Part shown: positions 8,327 through 14,831 of the stretch, piece by piece | Position numbering within the stretch: position 1 is the first letter of the stretch | Layout of the letters: each line of letters opens with the position of its first letter | Assembly: GCF_003977615.1 (NCBI RefSeq) | Contig: NZ_RYZR01000002.1 | Span: 125,214 to 189,213, forward strand | DNA length: 64,000 nucleotides | Source of the DNA: Dyella dinghuensis | Lineage (GTDB): Bacteria; Pseudomonadota; Gammaproteobacteria; Xanthomonadales; Rhodanobacteraceae | Direction of reading: 5' to 3' | Translations under genes and position numbers: made by a program | Notes under the pieces: generated by a model | Database searches by the model: none | The model's input: the letters and a program-made list of their open reading frames with translations, nothing else | What the model was told of the DNA's origin: nothing

Positions 8327-10042
8327 CTAACGCGCGAAGCCCTGAGTGGCTTGCTTGGCCAGCTCTTGCTGTTGTACGACATGCTGCACCGGCGCCTGTT
8401 GCAGATGCCTTTGCTGCATGGTCTGCTCCCACGCGTTGCTGCTCTGCTCAATAGGTGTATTGAGCGCCTCGACGGTTGGCACACCAACGAAGCCATCGAA
8501 CGAATGAGTCTTGCCCTCCTGATAGCCCACCACGCGGCTGGCATCCATGTTGAGGTATACCCCGTCAATCCGATCCAAGCCCCTCTCGCGGGCGGCAACG
8601 GTCAATGTCGCGGCCAGTTGATGGCTACGCTGATCGGGCGTACGGTGTTGCGCCGCGTCCAGCTTGTACACGCCATCGCGTGCCTGAAGGTACAACGGAT
8701 AATCCGGATGGGCTGCATCATCTAGACGAACCGGCACATGCGACGTGTGGTTCAGCGTCTCCCGTGTTTGGGAGAGTTGGTCGCGCGCAGTGTCGATCGT
8801 ATATGAGGCGCTTTGAGCGGCCTGATGTGCCATATCCTGGATGGCATGAAAACTCTGCGCGGCGTCATGGGATACTGCATCGCGGGTCTGATCGAAAGCC
8901 TGCGACACATCGTGCGCGACCTGGCGGCCCGCATTTGCAGCGGCATCACTGCCCAATGCGCGGCCCATGCGGTCCAGACTGTCATACACCTCGCCAGCCG
9001 CTTGTCTTAAAGGGGTCGCTACCCACTCCCCCACGCGGTCAATCGCTTTGACGCTAAGCAGGGTAGTGTTTGCCGTGGTGTCGAATACATGCTGGACGTT
9101 GACTGCAGCACGATGTCCAGCGAGTTCCTCGATCTTGCTGGCCTTCTCGACATCGCCGTGCAGGGCTGCTGAAGCGGTGTCGCTGGCAAGCTTGATCGCG
9201 GTCTGCTGCTTTTGCCGTAGTTCCCACGGCAATGACAGCGTGTTGCTGCGCAATGCCTGCATATCTTCGCGGAAAAGGCCGATAGCCTTGCTATGGGCGC
9301 GAGCGCGGGCTTCATTTTCGGGCGACAGATCCGAGGGAGTGAGGCCGGGATTGTCGGGTGCCAAGTTGTCGATGCTGTGTGCCGCGAAACTCTTGGCGCC
9401 AACCGGATCGCGCAGGTCGCTCGCTGTGACGTTGTCGTCATAACCTGCGGCACGCAGTCGCGCGATATCGCCCGGCGTCGCTAGTACGACGACTTTGCCG
9501 AAATGATGACTGGCGGCACTCACCATATCGGTGGCGCGTACATAATTGGTAACCTGGTCGCCGCCTTCGGGAATGTGATAACCCAGATCGGCCGCACCGT
9601 AGCCGTTGAAGGTGACGCCGTGCCAGTGCATCTCGTGGGCGAGGATTTCGGTGATGGCGCCGCCGAGAGAGTGGCCGGTGAGGGTGATGGGTGGTATGGG
9701 GTAGCCGTATTTGGCGGCATCTTTAGCGACAACATCTTGCACCTCATGCGCAAACGCTCTTGCATCCAGCATTTGGGCGTTGAAGCCCGCAATCACCATG
9801 CCGGCATCGGTGATGATGTCCTGCCACTTGCCTTCGTCATGCGGCTCGGTGCCACGGTTGGCGACGGCAACTTCGTGGGTATCTAGGCGCTGATAAGCGG
9901 TGCCACGGTAGCCCGTGATGGGGTTGTTGCGGTAACCAATCACCTCATAGATGACACCATTGAAGGAGACCTTGTCGCGTAACTCGTGAGTTTTGTATGA
10001 GTCCTTATCGAGTGCTGCATAATCCCTGGCTGTGATGGTCAT
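8327..10042 (-). CDS. X-T4SS effector: class 3 lipase toxin with C-terminal XVIPCD
   Basis: 571 residues. Residues ~1-230 are an alpha/beta hydrolase of lipase class 3 type: the nucleophile elbow GHSLGG is at 123-128 (Ser125), and ANRGTEP (61-67) is a probable oxyanion segment. A long helical, Ala/Gln/Asp-rich linker follows. The last ~130 residues match the XVIPCD pattern (AHPDYPLYLQARDGVYKLDA, RTPDQ, AARERGLDRIDGVYLN, a Gln-rich end), which in Xanthomonas binds the coupling protein VirD4 and directs export. By family it should hydrolyse phospholipids of target cells. It has no signal peptide, as expected. Its start overlaps the upstream immunity gene by 4 bases (ATGA). Confidence 0.9.
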   Translation of the reverse strand: MTITARDYAALDKDSYKTHELRDKVSFNGVIYEVIGYRNNPITGYRGTAYQRLDTHEVAVANRGTEPHDEGKWQDIITDAGMVIAGFNAQMLDARAFAHEVQDVVAKDAAKYGYPIPPITLTGHSLGGAITEILAHEMHWHGVTFNGYGAADLGYHIPEGGDQVTNYVRATDMVSAASHHFGKVVVLATPGDIARLRAAGYDDNVTASDLRDPVGAKSFAAHSIDNLAPDNPGLTPSDLSPENEARARAHSKAIGLFREDMQALRSNTLSLPWELRQKQQTAIKLASDTASAALHGDVEKASKIEELAGHRAAVNVQHVFDTTANTTLLSVKAIDRVGEWVATPLRQAAGEVYDSLDRMGRALGSDAAANAGRQVAHDVSQAFDQTRDAVSHDAAQSFHAIQDMAHQAAQSASYTIDTARDQLSQTRETLNHTSHVPVRLDDAAHPDYPLYLQARDGVYKLDAAQHRTPDQRSHQLAATLTVAARERGLDRIDGVYLNMDASRVVGYQEGKTHSFDGFVGVPTVEALNTPIEQSSNAWEQTMQQRHLQQAPVQHVVQQQELAKQATQGFAR

Positions 10043-10638
10043 TGCGCACTCTCCTTGGCTGTCAGCGTTATCGAGAAGACACTTTGCGGTCTACTGCGTA
10101 GATAGTCGGTTAGGTGAGTTTCGCCAGAAGAGCTTCGCTCGTGCTGGTTGTCGTCGTAGTCCTCGCGAACGAAGTAGCTAGGAACGGTTTGCTGTGAAAA
10201 CAGCTGCTCGGGCGAAAGGTACGAAACAAGCGTGAGCTTGTTGACCTTCAATTCAGCCCTGGCGGCGATCAGCGACCAATGACATACACCCAGGCCAAAG
10301 TAATCCTCATCCTTGAAGTAATCGCCGTAGGCGGTCCCCTTGTAGATGTTGTCGGAAACCTTGTTGAAAGTGATGCGAGGCCACGCTTTGGGTGGAATTC
10401 TCATCGCGTTCATGGGGCCGCCAGTCTTGGGGACGCAAGCTAAGTTTGTAACTTCGTATTGCATTATGCCGTCGACGGAATCGAACGGACCCGGCGCACC
10501 TTCGATGGTAATCGTCACGTCATAGCGCATCGTCGGATGCGGGTTTTGTTTGATGTCGGGATCGTTCATGTGAGAGCTACAGGCGGAGGTGGTCAGGACC
10601 AGAGACAGAATGAGTACAGACGCTGTGCTTGTCTTCAT
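10039..10638 (-). CDS. Immunity lipoprotein for the lipase effector (X-Tfi)
   Basis: 199 residues with a lipoprotein signal (MKTSTASVLILSLVLTTSAC, acylated Cys20). The mature protein has PDIKQNPHPTMRYDVTITIEG, a probable beta-rich core, and an acidic segment REDYDDNQHERSSS. Translation is coupled to the lipase gene through the ATGA overlap, with the protector made first, the usual arrangement for toxin/immunity pairs of this system. Known lipase effectors in Xanthomonas are likewise paired with periplasmic lipoproteins. The immunity role is inferred from context and localisation. A decayed relative lies at 12182-12307. Confidence 0.82.
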   Translation of the reverse strand: MKTSTASVLILSLVLTTSACSSHMNDPDIKQNPHPTMRYDVTITIEGAPGPFDSVDGIMQYEVTNLACVPKTGGPMNAMRIPPKAWPRITFNKVSDNIYKGTAYGDYFKDEDYFGLGVCHWSLIAARAELKVNKLTLVSYLSPEQLFSQQTVPSYFVREDYDDNQHERSSSGETHLTDYLRSRPQSVFSITLTAKESAQ

Positions 10639-10790
10639 GGCAGTGAGAGTGTTTCTGATGTGCTACGGCACGGAATGGATAGCGAGTTAACGCAGTGCGA
10701 TTTCATGGCCTGATATCTCCTCGCTCATCCACCAAGTGTGCTGGCCGATACAACGGCAAAAAAGTGCACGGAGCCGATTGCGCTCCCTGC

Positions 10791-11111
10791 TCATGGGCTA
10801 TAACCCCACTCGGCGATGATGGCGTTGAGGATGGCGAGATTGGTGGCAACCTGCGCGCCAGGGCATGTCAGCAGAAAATTCCTGCGCGCGGCAGCGGTGG
10901 CCGAGCTATTGAAGTGCGGCGACCAAACTTGGATGGCATGGAAGGCGGCGATGGGAGCGGCGCAGGCTGGTCCGCCCGTAGCGCCAGCGCCAGATATTCC
11001 CGCCATGCACATATACACCGAGCATGGATCGGCAGCTTGGGCATGTGCGGGACCGAAGCTGAGCCCGGCAGCACCGATAGCAATGGCGGCGATTAGAACG
11101 AGCGGTTTCAT
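10791..11111 (-). CDS. TrbM/KikA-like periplasmic protein
   Basis: 106 residues with a signal peptide (cleavage near AHAQA, residue ~25). The mature part has the family pattern DPCSVYMCMAG, a glycine-rich turn, CAAPIAAFHAIQVWSPHFN, then ARRNFLLTCPGA, with four conserved cysteines likely forming two disulfides. TrbM (RP4) and KikA (pKM101) proteins accompany conjugation-type secretion systems, and their precise role is unsettled. Here it lies between the broken virB6 fragment and the immunity gene in the T4SS direction, which supports a link to the apparatus. Confidence 0.7.
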   Translation of the reverse strand: MKPLVLIAAIAIGAAGLSFGPAHAQAADPCSVYMCMAGISGAGATGGPACAAPIAAFHAIQVWSPHFNSSATAAARRNFLLTCPGAQVATNLAILNAIIAEWGYSP

Positions 11112-11194
11112 GGCTTGACTCCTCGTGTATCCGTGTCGCGTTACTGAAAGGGTTGAAAGAAAAGCGCTGCCGTGAGTAGTGCGGAGTTAGTGAA

Positions 11195-11411
11195 CTAGGT
11201 CATCAGCAATCCAATACAGCTTTGCCGCATCGCTTGATTGGTTAAGCTCTCGGGGTTGTTGCCCATGATCGAGTTGATCACCGTGGCAGTCCAATACGCG
11301 GCACCGACCTTAGCCGTCAGGCCCAGCACGATGCCGCTAACCACGCCCAGCGTCGCCATCGAGAACAACGTGCCGATGCCGTAGCCACCATCGCCGGAAC
11401 AGATCCTTGGA
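11195..11411 (-). pseudogene. virB6: virB6 fragment, frameshifted and truncated
   Basis: Reading leftward from 11383, a 62-codon stretch beginning YGIGTLF and ending at a TAG at 11195 aligns without gaps to the intact VirB6 (same YGIGTLFS start, shared SxIVLxLT, and IGLL-x-T at the end); by eye 34 of 62 positions are identical. Immediately upstream, 11385-11408 encodes KDLFRRWW, matching the VirB6 segment that precedes YGIG (KELFRKW), but in another frame: the junction at 11384 has lost two bases. The stop falls where intact VirB6 continues into another membrane segment. No start or remaining two-thirds is visible, so this is a relic. Confidence 0.85.
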
Positions 11412-11523
11412 CACGATGGTGGAGATTGAGGCATCCATGCAGGGTAAATCCTTGCAACTTTCATTCTGAAAACATTTACATCGGTGGATTCGGAGCAGAG
11501 CTACCGCTGTTTCTGTAGTAGTG

Positions 11524-12105
11524 CTACTTCTTTACATCGATTTCAGGGCAAGGACTTTCCGTGCGGCGCGTGTCGCATGCCTGAGTTTCCGCCAAGTAAT
11601 GCATGGTATCGATCACTTGATCCTTCGATGGTTCGACATGGAAGGCATACTGCGCCACGTACGTGCTGTCGTTACCTTGAATGAACTTGAACCACGTTAT
11701 TTTCGGATGTTTTTTTGAATCGTTATACGAACAGGTCTGCATCCACAAATGAAAGGGATAGCCGTTTTCCTTGCCATCGCGCAACAGTTTCGAATCGGTT
11801 TCATCGCATGAATCCTTCCAGTGCTTCTCCATGTCGCTCATGTAAGTTTGAAAGGAAAGGTCCTTGACGCCAAAGAACACCTGTGTCGTGACCATTTTTG
11901 TCCAGTTATCGACGGTCTCGCCGTTTGGAATCATCTCCGTTAACTCAACGCCACCGGCGGCTGTTCCGCGTGTGGCAATGTTGAATCCGGACGGCAACGA
12001 CTGGATAAGGTTTTCGCCTCGCAGATCATTGGCGCGGCCGCTTGCGACGACGAACGTCAAAGCGATGGCGACCAGCGGTGTTACGTAAAGGCTGCGATGT
12101 TTCAT
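11524..12105 (-). CDS. Secreted protein of unknown function in the T4SS effector zone
   Basis: 193 residues with a clear signal peptide (MKHRSLYVTPLVAIALTFV, cleavage near GRA-ND). The mature protein includes VELTEMIPNGETVDNWTKM, a tryptophan/aromatic-rich middle, ITWFKFIQGNDSTYVAQYAF, and four or five cysteines near the end (CDTRRTESPCPE) that could be disulfide-bonded. I do not recognise a named domain. It lies between two decayed fragments (immunity relic and virB6 relic) on the T4SS strand. An orphan immunity protein, left after loss of its effector gene, is one explanation; an accessory factor of the apparatus is another. Confidence 0.75.
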   Translation of the reverse strand: MKHRSLYVTPLVAIALTFVVASGRANDLRGENLIQSLPSGFNIATRGTAAGGVELTEMIPNGETVDNWTKMVTTQVFFGVKDLSFQTYMSDMEKHWKDSCDETDSKLLRDGKENGYPFHLWMQTCSYNDSKKHPKITWFKFIQGNDSTYVAQYAFHVEPSKDQVIDTMHYLAETQACDTRRTESPCPEIDVKK

Positions 12106-12181
12106 GGAAATGGATTCCGTGATGTGCGGTAAGTTCGTTTGCTTATTTCGGGTTACACGGCTACGGCCGTGGCTGGAATAG

Positions 12182-12307
12182 GGGCGTCACGTCACAGCGC
12201 ATTTTCGGATGCGGGTTTTGCTTGATGTCTGGATTCATGAGCGAACCGCACGCCGATGTGGACACGGCAAGCAAGATAGCTGTCGAGTAAGCGATGGCCG
12301 TCTTCGT
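12182..12307 (-). pseudogene. Decayed immunity lipoprotein gene (relative of 10039-10638)
   Basis: On the minus strand, 12307 to 12182 reads TKTAIAYSTAILLAVSTSAC followed by GSLMNPDIKQNPHPKMRCDVT. This parallels the N-terminus of the intact lipoprotein (MKTSTASVLILSLVLTTSAC, then SSHMNDPDIKQNPHPTMRYDVT). The start codon has become ACG and the similarity stops after about 42 codons, so the mature domain is gone. It begins 7 bases after the stop of the DUF4189 gene. It is evidence for a second effector/immunity module that was lost from this operon. Confidence 0.85.
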
Positions 12308-12313
12308 GGTGAT

Positions 12314-12817
12314 TTATTGAATTTGCTGGGGAAGGCTACATGCCGAGTAGTACGCGTGACAGTCTTCATAGCCAGAATCTCGGCAAGTCTTCATGCCAGA
12401 TTGAATTGCCAAATCCTTCGTTTGATGTGCGGTCACTACGTAGCCTGTTTTACTCACAACGAGCGCGGCACATTCGTTGTCGTAGGCAAGTTCGAGCTTG
12501 CAGTCAGAGCCGTTTTTTGAGCGGCAATCAGAGAGAGCTGCTTGCTCGGCTTCGCGTTTACTCGGCATGCCAACAGCTGCTCCAAGGATTCCGTGTGGTT
12601 CGTCGGTGGCGATTGCGCCCCATGTGGAAGCCCACTGCATTGGTGGGGCTTGCGGCTGCTGACTATTTTGGTAATAGCCTGGGGGAATCGGCCCACATGA
12701 GCTGATATCAGTGCCGCTATACGGAATCATTCCTGGAGGACATCCACCCTCTGCATGCGCAGCAAAGCTTACACAGAGCAAACTAATCAGTTGTAACAAG
12801 CGTGAGGTAAATTTCAT
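12314..12817 (-). CDS. DUF4189 secreted protein
   Basis: 167 residues: a signal peptide (cleavage after AHA, residue ~22), a Cys/Pro-rich linker (GGCPPGMIPYSG...CGPIPPGYYQN), then a DUF4189 domain starting at WGAIATDEPHGILGAAVGM with the typical KREAEQAALSDC and repeated cysteines (C-x-LELAYDNECAALV). DUF4189 proteins are small periplasmic proteins, often next to virB6 in Xanthomonadales; their function is unknown, and some are proposed to be accessory or immunity proteins. Its start overlaps the virB6 stop by 4 bases, so it is translated with the apparatus. Confidence 0.8.
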   Translation of the reverse strand: MKFTSRLLQLISLLCVSFAAHAEGGCPPGMIPYSGTDISSCGPIPPGYYQNSQQPQAPPMQWASTWGAIATDEPHGILGAAVGMPSKREAEQAALSDCRSKNGSDCKLELAYDNECAALVVSKTGYVVTAHQTKDLAIQSGMKTCRDSGYEDCHAYYSACSLPQQIQ

Positions 12818-13932
12818 GACCGGTCTCCCGTAGTTGGGACGGGCCTGGTACTAGACGCTTTTATTGTGTCGCTGTGGATAGTGGTTGGAGATCCTAGGTA
12901 GGGTGTTGCGGCTTGGGTGTTGTCGAAACCACCAGTGCCAGATTTACCTCCAGAATTGACATACGAGGTATTGGATTGCAGCGCCCCATAGGACCCCGGC
13001 GGCTGCCCCTGCGGCCCCGGTTGGCTGGCAGGGCCACCACTAAACGCCGAGAAATGCATGAAACTTCCCATGGTGCCCTGGAAGAACATCGCCGCCATCG
13101 GCGGCACGGAGACAATGAGTACGGTGAGCAACAAACCAATGCCGCCTTGTTCCAGCGCGCGACTGGAAAGACCTTCGGCACCTTGTCCGGTAAAGTTGTT
13201 GATAAGGTCGGCACCCCATAGTGCGACAGCTACGTTCTCGGTGAGCTTGAGCACGATGGAAGAAACGGCACACAACGTGGCGATGGAGAACAGCGTGCCG
13301 ATGCCGTAGAACAACCATTTTCGGAAAAGCTCCTTGGTCTGCTCGAAGATCAGGCAAAGAATGAAGATCGGTCCCAAACCGATGAACAGGGCCATGGCGA
13401 ACTGGTAGAGCAGCAACATCGCCCCGGCGGCCATCGGCGGACTGGCCGTGCCGAAACCGGCCAGCATCATGGCGTGCGCCTTGGCCTGGGCGTTCTCGGT
13501 ATCGCCCGGCGGCACCTGCACCACATCAATGGCCGACAGCGTGAGCTGAGTGGCGGCCATATTGCGGTCGATCTGAGCAACGGGCGAGGTGTTGCCGGAA
13601 ACCAGCGCGCTGATGGCCGCGCCGAGGCTGCCGTCGCCGTTGGCGGACAGCATCGACTGCAACGGTTGCGAGAACATGGACATCGTGGATGCCGCGGCAA
13701 CGATCACGGCGACACGGGCAGCGTTAACCACCAACGTCATCATCGGCTCGCGCGATTGGCCGGTGATGATGCGGTAGCCCTGGATCATGATCCATAGCGT
13801 GACCAGGACCAGAGCGACGGCACTGACCAGGGTCATGGCATTGCCCAAGACGTCGTTTTGAAAGCGATCTATTGCTGTCTGCAAATAGTTGTAGACCAGC
13901 GCGTAGAAAACATAATCGCCAAGATTATTCAT
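12814..13932 (-). CDS. virB6: T4SS inner-membrane protein VirB6
   Basis: 372 residues with about six hydrophobic segments. The central conserved block FIGLGPIFILCLIFEQTKELFRKWL is the hallmark of the VirB6/TrbL family, followed by YGIGTLFSIATL. A Gly/Pro/Ser-rich cytoplasmic or periplasmic tail of ~90 residues follows the last membrane segment. VirB6 forms part of the inner-membrane channel. The start at 13932 is 80 bases after virB5. A damaged second copy of the C-terminal half lies at 11195-11411. Confidence 0.92.
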   Translation of the reverse strand: MNNLGDYVFYALVYNYLQTAIDRFQNDVLGNAMTLVSAVALVLVTLWIMIQGYRIITGQSREPMMTLVVNAARVAVIVAAASTMSMFSQPLQSMLSANGDGSLGAAISALVSGNTSPVAQIDRNMAATQLTLSAIDVVQVPPGDTENAQAKAHAMMLAGFGTASPPMAAGAMLLLYQFAMALFIGLGPIFILCLIFEQTKELFRKWLFYGIGTLFSIATLCAVSSIVLKLTENVAVALWGADLINNFTGQGAEGLSSRALEQGGIGLLLTVLIVSVPPMAAMFFQGTMGSFMHFSAFSGGPASQPGPQGQPPGSYGALQSNTSYVNSGGKSGTGGFDNTQAATPYLGSPTTIHSDTIKASSTRPVPTTGDRS

Positions 13933-14011
13933 GGCGTTTCATCCGGGTTGTGGCGGAGGAGTCGCGCGCGCGGCGCGCGATGATGATCGGTTGGCATCAG
14001 CGCACCATTGC

Positions 14012-14812
14012 TCACTGATTCACCTCAAAGGCGGTTTGCAGCGCGGCGGCCTGTACCAGCGTGCCGAGCACCGTGTTGCTGCCTTTCATGGCAACTGTGG
14101 CGAGGACGGATTGTTGCTGCTTGAGGGTTTGGATGATGTCCTCGTCCGCTTGGATCTCGGTTCGCCATGTGCCCAAGGCAGCTTGCATGGTGGCGGTGAT
14201 GTTGGCCGCTTGTGCGGTGGCATTGCTGCTAGTGCCGAGCGTGTCGACTGAGGCGATCAGGTCATTGAGTTTGGCCAGCGTGGACATGTTGACCGTGCCG
14301 ATCTGGTTAAGCGCGTCTGCCGTCTTGTTGTACTCGTCGATCTGGAAGATAACGATCTGCGCGCAGATCATCTGCTGGCGCTTGGCGATCGGTTCATTGG
14401 GGCTGAGCGCCGACGCCAGGGAGCTGAGCAGGTCACCAATCACGCCGGCGTCGGCCCCTGGGCAGGCGGATTGAATGACGCTCTCGGAGTCCGTAATGGG
14501 CTGAAGGGGCTGCCCGTCGAACAACTGAATGTTATGGCCGAGGCTTTGCGCTTTCATCAGAATGTTTTGCGCCATGGCCACTTCCTGTGAGAGCTGCTCA
14601 ACTTGCGTTGCGTACTGCTGAGCCTGTTTTGCGTATTGCAAGCCCTGTTTGACATACGAAGCCGTCGCGTCGGCGTGATTCGCCGCGATGGCCGCCTGAT
14701 CCGTGACAAACACTTGGGCGTTCACCGGTGACGCCAACAGGCTGGCCGCGAGCGACAACGCAATAGCGAGGCCGATGTCGCGCGCGGTGCAACGACATGT
14801 GGTGGTGTTCAT
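14012..14812 (-). CDS. virB5: T4SS minor pilin VirB5
   Basis: 266 residues from the ATG at 14812, preceded by GAGGAAAAAGCC; the frame is open further upstream (to 14965) but that part overlaps virB4 and reads as non-protein. A signal peptide ends near PVNAQ (residue ~32). The mature protein is almost wholly helical with Gln/Ala heptads (YVKQGLQYAKQAQQYATQVEQ, cut here), as in VirB5/TraC pilus-tip proteins. Two cysteines flank a short loop (SACPGADAG...QQMICAQ). Position between virB4 and virB6 supports the assignment. Confidence 0.85.
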   Translation of the reverse strand: MNTTTCRCTARDIGLAIALSLAASLLASPVNAQVFVTDQAAIAANHADATASYVKQGLQYAKQAQQYATQVEQLSQEVAMAQNILMKAQSLGHNIQLFDGQPLQPITDSESVIQSACPGADAGVIGDLLSSLASALSPNEPIAKRQQMICAQIVIFQIDEYNKTADALNQIGTVNMSTLAKLNDLIASVDTLGTSSNATAQAANITATMQAALGTWRTEIQADEDIIQTLKQQQSVLATVAMKGSNTVLGTLVQAAALQTAFEVNQ

Positions 14813-14831
14813 GGCTTTTTCCTCAGTGGGC

